Of a stretch of DNA of 64,000 bases, positions 9,176 to 19,133 are shown in pieces. Source of the stretch: Geobacter sp. DSM 9736. GTDB lineage: Bacteria > Desulfobacterota > Desulfuromonadia > Geobacterales > Geobacteraceae. The position numbers and the translations under genes were made by a program. The stretch is taken from NCBI RefSeq assembly GCF_900187405.1, contig NZ_LT896716.1, positions 1,302,001-1,366,000 of the forward strand, given 5' to 3'. The notes below the pieces were generated by a model, which was not told the origin of the DNA, did no database searches, and worked only from the letters and a program-made list of their open reading frames with translations. Each line of letters starts with the position of its first letter. Position 1 is the stretch's first letter.

Positions 9176-10138
9176 TCAGTCCCCCGTCAGGTAGCTCGGA
9201 TATTCGATGAGCCGGGTGTGTGACAGAATCTCGCGGCACCGTGCCACATCTGCGGCTATCGACAGCTTGAGTGCTTCCACATCCGGAAACTTCCGCTCGT
9301 CACGGACCCGCTCGATGAAGTAGACACGGATTTCCCTGTCGTACAGATCTTCCTCGAAGTCGAACAGAAAGACTTCCACTGACAGTGCTTGATTGGAAAA
9401 GGTGGGGTTGACTCCAATATTGCAGGCACCTTCATATACCTCGGAATCGACCTTCACCTTTACGGCGTACACCCCGTTCTTCGGAAGCAGTTCCTTTTCG
9501 GTGGCGATGTTCGCCGTGGGAAAACCGAGGCCTGAACCCCGGTGATGACCATGCACTACTTTACCCGCCAACGAGAAGTGGCGCCCGAGAAGCGCGACGA
9601 CACCGGCTACGTCCCCCGCAGAGACCATGCTGCGAATGAGGGAACTGCTGTATGTGGTGCGGCCATCTCCGACCGGTTCCATCACATCTACCTCGAATCC
9701 GAGTTCACCACCCAAATGCTGCAGCAGTGACACATCACCTTCCCTGCTGCGGCCGAAGCGGTAATCGGAACCGATGATCAGCTTTCTGATTCCGATTCTC
9801 CCGACGAGCACCCCTCTGACAAACTCCTCGGCGCTGACGGACGCAAATGTGCGGTCAAATGGGATTGCAACGAGGACATCGATTCCAGAGGCTTCGATAA
9901 GTGCTTCTTTTTCCGCGCAGGTGCTGATCAGTCGCAGATCCTTGCCCGACGGCACCACCTTGAGAGGGTGAGGCACAAAGGTAATGACGACCGACACACC
10001 ACCGAGACGAGCAGCATCACTTCTTACACGACGGAAGATCTCCCGGTGCCCCAAGTGGACGCCGTCAAAATTCCCGATAGTGGCGACCGGGCTGGGAAGA
10101 CCACCCGTAATGTCCTCAATCGCGCGGAATACTCTCAT
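9176..10138 (-). CDS. ribF: bifunctional riboflavin kinase / FAD synthetase
   Basis: RibF phosphorylates riboflavin to FMN and adenylates FMN to FAD. The N-terminal nucleotidyltransferase half shows GNFDGVHLGHREIF and GSDYRFGRSREGDV, then YSSSLIRSMV. The C-terminal flavokinase half begins at GKVVHGHHRGSGLGFPTANI and continues with GVYAVKVKV and NIGVNPTF. At 320 residues it is full length. It lies 16 bases downstream of tatC and one base upstream of the next gene, in an apparent leftward operon. The ATG at 10138 has no strong ribosome-binding site, so translation may depend on coupling. Confidence 0.95.
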   Translation of the reverse strand: MRVFRAIEDITGGLPSPVATIGNFDGVHLGHREIFRRVRSDAARLGGVSVVITFVPHPLKVVPSGKDLRLISTCAEKEALIEASGIDVLVAIPFDRTFASVSAEEFVRGVLVGRIGIRKLIIGSDYRFGRSREGDVSLLQHLGGELGFEVDVMEPVGDGRTTYSSSLIRSMVSAGDVAGVVALLGRHFSLAGKVVHGHHRGSGLGFPTANIATEKELLPKNGVYAVKVKVDSEVYEGACNIGVNPTFSNQALSVEVFLFDFEEDLYDREIRVYFIERVRDERKFPDVEALKLSIAADVARCREILSHTRLIEYPSYLTGD

Positions 10139-10154
10139 CTTAAGTCACCGGGCA

Positions 10155-10988
10155 TCATGTCTCGGGAACCGGAAGCTTCTTCTTCCCGAAAATAAGCACA
10201 ATCCAGATGCTGATTTCATACATGAGGTAAAGCGGCACCATGATCACGAACATCGTGATGAGGTCTGCGTGGAACGCGGCGATGATCGAGCTTGCGAGAA
10301 GTGCGTACTTCCGGTTTCGTGCAAGAAGCCCGTAATTAACGATGCCGAACCGTGACAGGAGGAGCGCCAGGACGGGAAGTTCGAAGATGAGGCCGAACAT
10401 CAGAATGAGCCGAAGGCAGAAATTGACATAGGCGCTCAGATTGAACCAGCTGCGCAGCCCTTCGGCCTCATATGACAAGGAAAAGTTTATGATGACGGGC
10501 CAGATAAGGATGAGGAAAAACAGTGCTCCTGCGCAGAAACTGAAGGTACTGAAGGTAACGAATGGAACCGCCAGCTTCTTCTCCTTGCGGGTGAGTCCAG
10601 GGGCGATGAAGAGCCACAGTTGATGAAAGACCACCGGCAAGGAGATTATGAAGCCTGCAATCATTGAAATCTTGCATTGGATAAAGAAAGGTTCCAGGGG
10701 GGCGCTGTAGTTGAGCTGACGCTCCTTCACGGGGATTGCCAGATCCTTGTCGAGCTTGTACCTCGTGTAGAGCGTCGGAAAACGGTCTTTCACCTCCTGG
10801 TAGGCTCTAACTTTTATGTCAGTAAGGTAGGTTTTCCCGGCCAGGGGCTTTTCGACGAAATTGAGAAGGGTCGGCGAAAAATTCCAGGAGATGCCCATTC
10901 CTATAACTATGGCGACAATTGCGATAATGAGCCGTTTTCTCAGCTCGATAAGATGCTCGATAAACGGCAGTACCCGCTCGTCTCCCAT
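10155..10988 (-). CDS. tatC: Sec-independent protein translocase TatC
   Basis: TatC is the multi-spanning receptor of the twin-arginine pathway, which exports folded, often cofactor-containing proteins. The 277-residue protein has the conserved cytoplasmic N-terminus (FIEHLIELRKRLIIAI), six hydrophobic segments, the FFIQCKISMIAGFIISLPVV region and the FGLIFELPVLALLL segment. The first periplasmic loop (about residues 35-95) is longer and more charged than in E. coli TatC. GAGG lies upstream of the ATG. No tatA or tatB is nearby, so partner subunits must be encoded elsewhere. Confidence 0.94.
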   Translation of the reverse strand: MGDERVLPFIEHLIELRKRLIIAIVAIVIGMGISWNFSPTLLNFVEKPLAGKTYLTDIKVRAYQEVKDRFPTLYTRYKLDKDLAIPVKERQLNYSAPLEPFFIQCKISMIAGFIISLPVVFHQLWLFIAPGLTRKEKKLAVPFVTFSTFSFCAGALFFLILIWPVIINFSLSYEAEGLRSWFNLSAYVNFCLRLILMFGLIFELPVLALLLSRFGIVNYGLLARNRKYALLASSIIAAFHADLITMFVIMVPLYLMYEISIWIVLIFGKKKLPVPET

Positions 10989-11079
10989 GAAAACCTCAAA
11001 GGTAAAGGTGTAAAACTGCGAGAAGATAACACAGCGTTACGGCACGCGCAACAGCTTTCGCCCCCAGCTTTCCTGCATA

Positions 11080-13374
11080 TCAGCGCCTTCGCCGGGTTGG
11101 TGGTTTTCGACCTTTGCCCCCCCTCTTTGTCGTCGCTCCGGCTCCCCCTCCACCAGGTTTTGTTCCTTTGGCAACAGGACGTTTCCCCTTTACCGGAACC
11201 CGGACGTACTCCTCCCGCTCCTGATTCATATGCTGGTAATCGCCGACAGCCTCGCCATCCTCCCCCGCCAGCACGAAATCGATCTGCCTGCGCTCTAGGC
11301 TGGCACCCGCTACGATCACCCGCACACGGTCGCCAAGGCGATATGTCCTGCGGCTCCGCTCCCCTATCATGGCGTGCTGCTGCTCTTCGTACCGGTAAAA
11401 GTCATGCGGCATCGTGGAGACATGAACCATCCCTTCAACGAATAACTCGATCAGCTCTACAAAAAGCCCATAGGAGGTGACTCCCGTTATGAACCCGTCG
11501 AACTGCTCCCCGATACGGCCCCTCATGAACTGGACTTTCTTGAGGTCGACAATTTCCCGCTCCGCTTCGGTAGCGGTACGCTCCCGTGAGCTGCAGTGAA
11601 TAGCCATATCCGGCAGTTTCCCAGCCAGGTCCTCCAGAGCCTCTCCCTTCTTCAGTGTCCCTGTTATTATGCCTTTGAGTATCCTGTGAACCTGAAGATC
11701 CGGGTAACGGCGAATAGGAGAGGTGAAATGGGTGTAACAGGAAGCCGCCAGACCGAAGTGCCCAAGATTCTCCGCCGAGTACCGCGCCTGCTTCATGCTG
11801 CGCAGCAGCACCTCGTTGATTAGCCGTTCCTCGGGCTTCCCCGCCGCCTGATCAAGGAGAAGCTGGAGAGCAGCCGGATCTACCCGTTCCCCATCGAACC
11901 GGAAATCGTACCCGAACCCGCTGATGAACTCCCTGAAGTCACGCAGTTTAATCATGTCGGGTGGCTCGTGAACACGGTATAGGGAAGGAACGTTGCGCTT
12001 CTCCAGAAACGAGGCCACGGACTCGTTGGCGGCAAGCATGAACTCCTCTATTATCCGATGCGCCAGGTTCCTTTCCGCCCTTACGATGGACATGGTTCCT
12101 CCCTGTAAATCCAGCACCAGCTGGGGTTCCGGCAGATCGAAGTCGATGCTCCCGCGCCGGCGTCTTTTCTCCATCAGAATCAGGGCAAGCTCCTGCATTA
12201 CAAGCAGGTCGGGCAGCAGATGCCGGTGGGATTCAACAATATCCGGCTCCTGGTCAACGAGCAGTCTTCGCACCGTGGTATAAGTAAGGCGGGCGGCACT
12301 TCGAATTACACTGGGGTAAAATTTTGAATCCACCATGCTGCCCGAGGCATCGAAAAGAAGCTCAGCGGTCAGTGCAAGACGATCCACCAGCGGGTTCAGC
12401 GAGCATATGCCGTTGGAAAGTTCCTCGGGAAGCATGGGGATTGCACGGTCGGGAAAGTAGACGGAGGTTCCACGCTCATAAGCATCCCGATCCAGCGCCG
12501 ACCCCGGCCGCACGTAATGTGAGACATCGGCGATGGAAACCCAGAGCCGGATCCTGTCTCCCACCCTTTCAGCGGCGACTGCATCGTCAAAATCCCGTGC
12601 CGTCTCCCCATCGATAGTAACCGTCAGGCGGGACCTCAGGTCGGTCCTGGCTCCTACATCGGCCTCGGAAACAGACTGGGAAACCGAGCGGGCAGCCTTC
12701 ATCGACTCAGGCGAAAACTCTACCGGGAGCTCGTATTTGGCGATGATCGTCCTTACTTCCACCTCAGGGTCCTCGGGAAATCCGAGAACCTCCACGATTC
12801 TCCCCTCGGCTGGTCGCCCTCCCACCGGATACCTGTCTATCTCGGCTACCACAACCTGGCCATCTCGTGCTGCTCCACGGAATCTCGCCGGAATGGAAAC
12901 CTCCTGTGAAAGACGCAGATCCTCGGGAATCACCAGAGCCGCCTTTCCAGCCTCCCGCAGACGGCCGACAACCTTCGTATGGGCCCGCTGAACGATCCTC
13001 ACAATGCGTCCTTCCCGCTTTCCTTCGCCCGGGGCGGGCAGGACCGCTACCTCCACCTGATCACCGTGCATGGTCTCACGCAAGTATCTGGCGGGAATGA
13101 ATATGTCTCCGCCACCGTCATCTGCCGAAACGAAACCGTATCCGTCACGATGTGTGGACAGCTTTCCTGTCAAGGTCGTGGAGGCCGACTGCAGCGCATA
13201 ACGGTTTCCCCTCACTCTGAGGATTTCTCCCTCATCAGCCATCGCCTCCACTAACTGGCGCACCCGAAGCCGCTGCCCCCGGTCTGCTCCGGCCATTCCC
13301 ATCAGCTCCCTGAGGGAGGCGCTACCGCCGTTTTGTCGCATAAGCTTGATTACGAGGGATTTGGAAATTTTCAT
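11080..13374 (-). CDS. rnr: ribonuclease R
   Basis: RNase R is a processive 3'-5' exoribonuclease that degrades structured RNA. The 764-residue protein begins with a winged-helix segment (LVIKLMRQNGGSASLRELMG), then cold-shock domains (TGKLSTHRDGYGFVSADDGG). The RNB catalytic domain has the metal-binding aspartates in IDGETARDFDDAV and the DRAIPMLPEELSNGICSL motif. An S1 domain (FDGFITGVTSYGLFVELIEL) and a lysine/arginine-rich tail ending in TRRRR close the protein. GAGG lies eight bases before the ATG. It is the first gene of the leftward series that continues into tatC and ribF after a 91-base gap. Confidence 0.96.
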   Translation of the reverse strand: MKISKSLVIKLMRQNGGSASLRELMGMAGADRGQRLRVRQLVEAMADEGEILRVRGNRYALQSASTTLTGKLSTHRDGYGFVSADDGGGDIFIPARYLRETMHGDQVEVAVLPAPGEGKREGRIVRIVQRAHTKVVGRLREAGKAALVIPEDLRLSQEVSIPARFRGAARDGQVVVAEIDRYPVGGRPAEGRIVEVLGFPEDPEVEVRTIIAKYELPVEFSPESMKAARSVSQSVSEADVGARTDLRSRLTVTIDGETARDFDDAVAAERVGDRIRLWVSIADVSHYVRPGSALDRDAYERGTSVYFPDRAIPMLPEELSNGICSLNPLVDRLALTAELLFDASGSMVDSKFYPSVIRSAARLTYTTVRRLLVDQEPDIVESHRHLLPDLLVMQELALILMEKRRRRGSIDFDLPEPQLVLDLQGGTMSIVRAERNLAHRIIEEFMLAANESVASFLEKRNVPSLYRVHEPPDMIKLRDFREFISGFGYDFRFDGERVDPAALQLLLDQAAGKPEERLINEVLLRSMKQARYSAENLGHFGLAASCYTHFTSPIRRYPDLQVHRILKGIITGTLKKGEALEDLAGKLPDMAIHCSSRERTATEAEREIVDLKKVQFMRGRIGEQFDGFITGVTSYGLFVELIELFVEGMVHVSTMPHDFYRYEEQQHAMIGERSRRTYRLGDRVRVIVAGASLERRQIDFVLAGEDGEAVGDYQHMNQEREEYVRVPVKGKRPVAKGTKPGGGGAGATTKRGGKGRKPPTRRRR

Positions 13375-13555
13375 AGGGATAACCTCGTGCGTATTTTTAG
13401 GTAAACTTTAACCTATAAACGGCACGACTATGCGCAAAGAACCCGCACAAGTCAATCTGTTTGGCTATGGAATTTCCTTTTGATTTTTTCGAATGGTTCC
13501 GGTTACTATTGAGTCCGCTTTTAAGGACCAGCTTTCCCACCTCTCGGAGTTGCCA

Positions 13556-15736
13556 ATGCGTTTTCGTCTTTCTCTTCCCGTCGTCGCTTTCATTCTTCTC
13601 AGTGTCCCAGCTTCGGGTCTTACCGTACTCGCCCAGGCTGGAGCGTTGGAGCAGGCTGCATCAAAAATGAAGGACAAGGATTACGATGCCGCGCGAGAGG
13701 CGGCATTGGCTGCTCCTCCAGGAGGAGCGCGGGATCTTGTAGCCGGAATGGCCGCGTTCAGGGCTGAACGATGGGAAGACGCTGCGCTCTCCCTGGGGCG
13801 CGCTTCGGAAACACTCCCCCTGCTTGCCGACTACGCCCTTTTTTACAGGGCACAGGCGCTCTTCACCCTTTCCCGCTTTAGTGAAAGTATTGCGCCTCTG
13901 CAAGCATTGCAGAACAAATACCCCGAAAGCCCACTGCTGCGCCGGGGACGCATCCTGATGGCGGACGCTTTTTTCGCTTCCGGCGACTATCGTGCCGCCC
14001 TCGACACATACTTGAAATTCATGGAAAACTATCCCTCTGGAAGTGATTCTCTCACCGCCGTCTATCAAACAGCGCTTTGCCGGGAAAAACTCGACGACAT
14101 GAAAGGAGCTGTTGCCGCCCTGCGGGGTGCCTGGCTCGCCTACCCGGCCTCCGACATTGCCGTAAAAGCTGAGAAAGAGCTACGGAGGATGAACGAGCAT
14201 GGAGCCACCATCCCTCCATACACTGAGGAAGAGCTTCTGAAACGGGGAATCACCCTCTATAACCTGCGCAAGTATGACGAAGCTCTCAGGACCTTCGAAG
14301 GAATAAAGGCGGGCCCCGAAGCGCCAGAGCTTGCCTGCAGGCTTTCCCTGAGAAAAGGCCAGACCCTCTTCAAATTACGCCGCTGCAAGGAAGCAGAGCA
14401 AACCCTCACCCTCCTAGATCCGGGGACGCTGAAAAAGGAAGTTGGGGAAGAAGTACTGTACTGGCTCGCCCGCAGCCTAGACAAGAACGGGAAGGATGAC
14501 GACGCCGTAGCAGCCTATCTCAGGCTGGTGGAACTCTACCCCGATGCCGATCTGGCTGACAACGCTCTCCTGGAAGCGTCCCTCATCAGAAAAGACCAGA
14601 AACGCCCGGATGAAGCACGGGCGCTTCTTGATCGCCTCATTGCCACCTATCCGGCATCCAATCTTCAACCGCAGGTCTACTGGGAGCTAGCATGGGGAAG
14701 CTATCAGAAGCGGGAGCACCAGAAAGCGGCTGAAGGATTCAAGAAACTGCTGGACACCTCCACATGGCGGGAAAAAGCCCTTTACTGGTACGCGCGTGCC
14801 GAGGCAGGCGCCGGAAATGCTGAAGCCTCCGGAGCTTCATATGCGGCTCTCCTCAGTGAATATCCGTACGGCTTTTATTCATCCTTGCTACGGCAGGAAT
14901 CAGGAGTAGAGGACACACTCGAAGTCCCGGCACCATCCGTGAAAACCGCGCGTGCGACTGTTCCTCCTGCATTGGAACGGGCAAGACTCCTCCTTTCTCT
15001 GGGGCTCCAGGAAGAAACCAGATCAGAACTTGCTGCAGTGAGAAAGAAAGCTACCGCTAAAAACGGCCTAATGGAAGCCCTGGCTGAGCTCTTCCTGGAA
15101 ATGAACGACTACAACAGTGCCTACAACCTGTATCAGAAGGAATCCTTGAAGAAGGAGGATGCAGTGCGTCTCTCCGCATGGCGGTTCCTCTATCCCCTTG
15201 CCTTCCGCGATCAGGTAGCCGCCAACGCAACACAGCAAGGCATCCCCGACAGCCTCGTTTATTCGATCATTCGGGCCGAGAGCAGCTACCTTCCTACAGC
15301 GCTTTCGCCGGTGGGGGCCGTGGGATTGATGCAACTGATGCCTGCAACGGCCTCGGCGGTAGCGAAGCAGCCGGTGCCGGAAGTAAAGAGCCGCCTCGTA
15401 CAGCCTGACTTCAACATCCGCCTCGGCACGAAACACATGAAGGACCTGCTGCGCACCTACGACGGCGATCTCGTGTCGGCTGTGGCGGCTTACAACGCCG
15501 GCGCCGGCAACGTCAACCGATGGCGCAAAGCATACGCCGGCCTCCCCCGGGACGAGTTCATCGAAAGCATCCCCTTCGGCGAGACGAGGGAGTACGTGAA
15601 GAAGGTCGTAACGGCGGCAACCTTGTATCGGAAACTTTACGGACTCGATGCTCCCGTGCAGCAACCGGCCCCTAAACCTGTAAAAGAAGAAGCCTCCGCT
15701 CCTCCTCCCCCTCAACCGGCTTCACCGGCTTCCTGA
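13556..15736 (+). CDS. soluble lytic transglycosylase (Slt70-like)
   Basis: This exported enzyme cleaves peptidoglycan between MurNAc and GlcNAc, forming 1,6-anhydro ends. The ATG at 13556 has GGAG seven bases upstream and yields a clean signal peptide (positively charged MRFRLSLP, a hydrophobic core, cleavage near LAQA); the frame can extend to 13493 but would bury that signal. A long alpha-helical, TPR-like superhelix covers about residues 30-530. The SLT domain follows, with the catalytic glutamate in SIIRAESSYLPTALSP, then GLMQLMPATA and AVAAYNAGAGNVNRW. The tail is rich in proline and alanine. The gene is monocistronic, with a terminator 17 bases downstream. Confidence 0.93.
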   Translation: MRFRLSLPVVAFILLSVPASGLTVLAQAGALEQAASKMKDKDYDAAREAALAAPPGGARDLVAGMAAFRAERWEDAALSLGRASETLPLLADYALFYRAQALFTLSRFSESIAPLQALQNKYPESPLLRRGRILMADAFFASGDYRAALDTYLKFMENYPSGSDSLTAVYQTALCREKLDDMKGAVAALRGAWLAYPASDIAVKAEKELRRMNEHGATIPPYTEEELLKRGITLYNLRKYDEALRTFEGIKAGPEAPELACRLSLRKGQTLFKLRRCKEAEQTLTLLDPGTLKKEVGEEVLYWLARSLDKNGKDDDAVAAYLRLVELYPDADLADNALLEASLIRKDQKRPDEARALLDRLIATYPASNLQPQVYWELAWGSYQKREHQKAAEGFKKLLDTSTWREKALYWYARAEAGAGNAEASGASYAALLSEYPYGFYSSLLRQESGVEDTLEVPAPSVKTARATVPPALERARLLLSLGLQEETRSELAAVRKKATAKNGLMEALAELFLEMNDYNSAYNLYQKESLKKEDAVRLSAWRFLYPLAFRDQVAANATQQGIPDSLVYSIIRAESSYLPTALSPVGAVGLMQLMPATASAVAKQPVPEVKSRLVQPDFNIRLGTKHMKDLLRTYDGDLVSAVAAYNAGAGNVNRWRKAYAGLPRDEFIESIPFGETREYVKKVVTAATLYRKLYGLDAPVQQPAPKPVKEEASAPPPPQPASPAS

Positions 15737-15753
15737 ACCTCCTGGACATAAGG

Positions 15754-15782
15754 GCCGCATGATCAGCATGCGGCTTTTTTTT
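15754..15782 (+). terminator. rho-independent terminator of the lytic transglycosylase gene
   Basis: A perfect 8-base-pair stem (GCCGCATG and CATGCGGC) with a five-base loop is followed by eight Ts, directly after the stop codon at 15736. Confidence 0.93.
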
Positions 15783-15867
15783 GCGTCATACATTTCTCTC
15801 TTTAACCTCTCCATGTTCGCCCGGTCTTCTCCCCCGGGTTCCTAACCAGACCTCCCCCCCTTTCGCT

Positions 15868-15896
15868 TTGACAGCATGATGTAGATGTGGCATATC
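15868..15896 (+). promoter_or_regulatory. possible promoter of the marR-tolC operon
   Basis: A perfect TTGACA (15868-15873) lies 55 bases before the marR start. At 17-base spacing the -10 candidate is only CATATC (weak), so the assignment is tentative. A MarR-type autorepressor site would be expected here, but I see no convincing perfect palindrome. Confidence 0.35.
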
Positions 15897-15927
15897 TGCT
15901 TCAAGAAATAATTAATAGGAAAAGTTC

Positions 15928-16341
15928 ATGATCGAGATTGAAAGAAGCGTGGGTTTCCTGCTGGCGAAAGCGTATCAGCGTGCGTGTGCCCTGTTCAAGG
16001 AAGAGTTTGACGGCTACGATATAACTCCCCAGCAATTCGGGCTGCTCGGATTCCTCTGGCAGCAGGATGGCCTATCACAGGCCGAGCTTTCCCAGCGCAG
16101 CCAGATCGACCGAACCACCATGGGAGGATTGATCGACCGGCTGGAGAAGGAGGGGCTCGTCAAGCGGATACCTCACCCTGAAGACCGGCGGGCGTACCGG
16201 ATTGTTCTTACGGAGAAGGGACGCAACCTCAATGATGAGCTTTCGGAACTCGCAAAGAAGGTGATTGAGCGCTTCATCAGCAGGATCACTCCAGAAGAGC
16301 ACATTACACTTCTCAGCATTCTGGAGAAGCTTCGCCATTGA
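15928..16341 (+). CDS. MarR family transcriptional regulator
   Basis: The 137-residue protein has the MarR winged-helix fold: the helix-turn-helix segment LSQAELSQRSQIDRTTMGGLIDRLE cannot be quoted in full, but key parts are LSQAELSQRSQIDRTTM (about residues 50-66) and the wing KRIPHPEDRRAYRIVLTEKG. MarR dimers usually repress their own operon and release DNA on binding a phenolic or lipophilic ligand. AGGA lies ten bases upstream of the ATG. It precedes the tolC-type gene by 13 bases, so it probably controls that efflux gene (inference). Confidence 0.92.
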   Translation: MIEIERSVGFLLAKAYQRACALFKEEFDGYDITPQQFGLLGFLWQQDGLSQAELSQRSQIDRTTMGGLIDRLEKEGLVKRIPHPEDRRAYRIVLTEKGRNLNDELSELAKKVIERFISRITPEEHITLLSILEKLRH

Positions 16342-16354
16342 GCCGGAGAAACGA

Positions 16355-17659
16355 ATGCGAGTCCTTATCCTCACCATCGTAGCCTGTGTCTGCATTGCAG
16401 GTGCAGGAAGCGCAGGGGAACTGACCCTGGAGCAGTGTCTGCGGAAAGCTGCCGCCATGAATCGCACGTTGAAGCTTGCTGCCATAGACCATGAGGCTGC
16501 TGCTGAAGGGGTCCGCATCGCCAGAAGCGGCTATCTCCCCCGTATCGATCTTCAAGGAGGGTACACGGCACAGCTCGAACCCCAATCGATCAAATTCGGC
16601 AGCGGTTCATTCCCCACACAGGACCAGACTTACCCCTTTTTTAACCTCGGCATCAACCAGATCCTTTACGATTTCGGCCGCACCGGTGCCCGGGTCCGAC
16701 GGGCCGCACTCGTTGCCGACGCAGCAGCCCTGGAACTCAGCGGCAGGAAGCAGGACATCTTTCTGCAGGTAACGGAGGCTTATTTCGCAGTGCTTGAACA
16801 GAGCCGGGTACTACTGGCGCTGGAGGAGGAAGTTACACAGCGCCGGGAACATTCCCGTGTAGCGCAAAACCTTTTCGAGCAGGGGGTAGTGACCCGCAAC
16901 GACCTTCTGCAGGCCGAAGTAAGACTGGCGGACAGCACGCAACGTAAGCTGGACGCTGCCAACAGAGTGGAAACGGCCTGGCTCAAACTCAACTTCCTGA
17001 TGTGTGAAGAACCGGGATTCCGCGGCGAACTCCAGGAGTTACCGGAAATCGGTGAGGTCGACCTGGAAGAGGCAACGGCCGAACGTGCATTATCAGCAAG
17101 GCCTGATATCGCAGCTCTGAAAAGGGTCGCTCAGGCAGGTGAGGCCGAAGTAACCGAGGCTAGAACCGCTTTTTTCCCGGAGGTTTACGCGCGGGCGGGT
17201 ATAGATTACGTGCAAAACAGCAGATCGCAGGAACAAGCAATCTATTCAGCTACGCTGGGGCTTCGAGTAAATCTCTTTGAAGGATTCGCCGCGACGGCCC
17301 GCCAGCAACAGGCGGTGCTCGGCAGGTCACACAGCAACGAAATCCTCAGGGCGGAGGAGGAACGGATAAGGATAGATCTGGAGATAGCGAAAAACGAGGT
17401 CCGCGTGACAGCACAGCGAGTGAGGACATTGGAACAATCGATACGCCAAGGGGAAGAGAACCTACGCATAAACCGCGACCGTTACACCGAGCAGGTCGGC
17501 ACTGCAACCGAGGTGCTCGACTCTCAGACCCTTTTGACGCAGGTGAGGACCGAGTACATCAGGGCTAAGTACGCTCACCAACTGGCCCTGGCAAGGGTAA
17601 AGCACGCTCTCGGACAGCTTGCAGGTCCTCCCTCTCTCCGGGAGATCCGAAGCCCTTAG
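16355..17659 (+). CDS. TolC-family outer membrane efflux protein
   Basis: The 434-residue protein has a signal peptide (MRVLILTIVACVCIAGAGSAG) and two OEP repeats, the mark of TolC-type trimeric outer membrane channels. The first repeat includes LTLEQCLRKAAAMN and NQILYDFGRTGARVRRA, the second GLRVNLFEGFAATARQQQA; long alpha-helical coiled stretches lie between them. The frame can be extended upstream into marR, but the ATG at 16355 has GGAG seven bases before it and starts the signal peptide. TolC proteins need a periplasmic adaptor and an inner membrane pump; neither is encoded here. The operon appears to stop against the convergent gltX. Confidence 0.9.
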   Translation: MRVLILTIVACVCIAGAGSAGELTLEQCLRKAAAMNRTLKLAAIDHEAAAEGVRIARSGYLPRIDLQGGYTAQLEPQSIKFGSGSFPTQDQTYPFFNLGINQILYDFGRTGARVRRAALVADAAALELSGRKQDIFLQVTEAYFAVLEQSRVLLALEEEVTQRREHSRVAQNLFEQGVVTRNDLLQAEVRLADSTQRKLDAANRVETAWLKLNFLMCEEPGFRGELQELPEIGEVDLEEATAERALSARPDIAALKRVAQAGEAEVTEARTAFFPEVYARAGIDYVQNSRSQEQAIYSATLGLRVNLFEGFAATARQQQAVLGRSHSNEILRAEEERIRIDLEIAKNEVRVTAQRVRTLEQSIRQGEENLRINRDRYTEQVGTATEVLDSQTLLTQVRTEYIRAKYAHQLALARVKHALGQLAGPPSLREIRSP

Positions 17660-17682
17660 GCGATCGCAGGAGGACTGGCTAG

Positions 17683-17778
17683 ATGTCGAACCGGAAAGAT
17701 CAGCGCCGGAGGAAGTCGAGCGCCCTGCTGATCCTCTTAAGGGATTCGTTTTTCCCAAGCACCTCAATCACCTCATAA
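17683..17778 (+). pseudogene. possible remnant of a pump or adaptor gene start after tolC
   Basis: An AGGAGG sequence eight bases before an ATG at 17683 opens a 31-codon frame whose product starts [20 protein letters not shown] basic N-terminus leading into a hydrophobic run is the typical beginning of an HlyD/EmrA-type adaptor, the usual gene after a MarR-TolC pair. The frame then runs antisense into the 3' end of gltX and stops at 17778. It could be the surviving start of a deleted gene, or coincidence, since most of it is antisense to gltX codons. Confidence 0.3.
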
Positions 17779-19100
17779 ATCCCGGGTGATGTAGTCCCTC
17801 CGCATAACGCAACCCGCACTGCCGGACCTATCTGGCCGAGCTTAATACCCCGGGCCGAACACAGTTCCTTGAATGCCGCCTCTATGCCGGATTGGTTGAA
17901 GGGATCGAGATTCCGCAAATGGAGAAGAAGCTCCTCGAAAAGCGGATCAACATCAGCCTTGAGAAATTTCGCCGCGGCTTCTTCTTCATAAGCGAAATCG
18001 TCCCTGAAATAGAACAGCGCACCATCTGCCATTTCCACCAGTGTCCGGGAGCGCTCCTGCAAGGTACGGACTACCATTGTCAGGTCCGGCCCCTGGGAAG
18101 TGTCGACATTCCTCTCATGCAGGAAAGGCGTGAGCAGGTCAGCCAGCCTCACAGGATCGCCGGTTTTTATGTAATGGGCATTGAGCCAGAGGAGCTTATC
18201 CGGATTGAATACTCCTGCTGAACGCCCCACATTCTCGATGGAGAATTTCTGCACAAGTTCTTCGCGGCTGAAAATTTCCTCGTCCCCGTAGCTCCAGCCG
18301 AGTCTGACGAGGTAATTCACCATTGCCTCGGGGAGAAAACCCATGTCGCGGTAGGCCATCACACTGGTTGCTCCGTGACGTTTTGAAAGCCTGGTCTTGT
18401 CGGCGCCCAATATCATCGGCACATGGGCGAACTGGGGAACCGGGTACCCCAGCGCCTCGTACAAAAGGATCTGTCGGGGCGTGTTGTTTACGTGGTCATC
18501 ACCTCGGATTACGGTGGTGATTGCCATCGTCGCGTCATCTATCACTACGGTGAAGTTGTAGGTCGGGGTCCCGTCGCTACGTTGGATGATGAGGTCGTCA
18601 AGCTCCTCGTTGTTAAAGGAGATCGGTCCCTTTACAAGGTCATTGAAGGCCGTAATGCCATCGTGAGGCGCCCTGAATCGCACAGCGAACGGGCGCTCTG
18701 GAGTGACTGCCCTGAGGCTGCGGCAGGTGCCGTCGTACTTCGGCTTCCTCCCCTCCTTCATTGCCAGTTCCCGCTTTGCCTCCAGTTCTTCCGGAGTGCA
18801 ATAGCAGCGATATGCCTTCCCTTCAGCCAGAAGCTTCTCAACGAATTCCCGGTATACGGGGAACCGCTCGGTCTGAAAAAACGGGCCTTCATTCCAGTCA
18901 AGGCCGAGCCAGCGCATTCCTTCGAAGATAGCATTTACGGATTCCTCGGTGGAGCGGGCCACATCCGTATCTTCTATGCGCAGTATGAAAGTCCCCTGCT
19001 CCTTTTTTGCAAGAAGCCAATTGAAAAGGGCTGTGCGTGCCCCACCGACGTGGAGGTAGCCTGTGGGACTGGGGGCGAATCGAAGACGTGGTTGTGACAT
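17700..19100 (-). CDS. gltX: glutamyl-tRNA synthetase
   Basis: GltX charges tRNA-Glu with glutamate. The 466-residue protein is a class I synthetase: the HIGH motif appears as YLHVGG ([19 protein letters not shown]), the KMSKS loop as [14 protein letters not shown], and [11 protein letters not shown] is also conserved. The C-terminal helical anticodon-binding domain ends [16 protein letters not shown] precedes the ATG. yacG lies 33 bases upstream on the same strand. The 3' end converges on the tolC operon. Confidence 0.96.
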   Translation of the reverse strand: MSQPRLRFAPSPTGYLHVGGARTALFNWLLAKKEQGTFILRIEDTDVARSTEESVNAIFEGMRWLGLDWNEGPFFQTERFPVYREFVEKLLAEGKAYRCYCTPEELEAKRELAMKEGRKPKYDGTCRSLRAVTPERPFAVRFRAPHDGITAFNDLVKGPISFNNEELDDLIIQRSDGTPTYNFTVVIDDATMAITTVIRGDDHVNNTPRQILLYEALGYPVPQFAHVPMILGADKTRLSKRHGATSVMAYRDMGFLPEAMVNYLVRLGWSYGDEEIFSREELVQKFSIENVGRSAGVFNPDKLLWLNAHYIKTGDPVRLADLLTPFLHERNVDTSQGPDLTMVVRTLQERSRTLVEMADGALFYFRDDFAYEEEAAAKFLKADVDPLFEELLLHLRNLDPFNQSGIEAAFKELCSARGIKLGQIGPAVRVALCGGTTSPGIYEVIEVLGKNESLKRISRALDFLRR

Positions 19101-19133
19101 TGGAACTCCTTCTTGTTTGTTCTTTCCGGCTGC

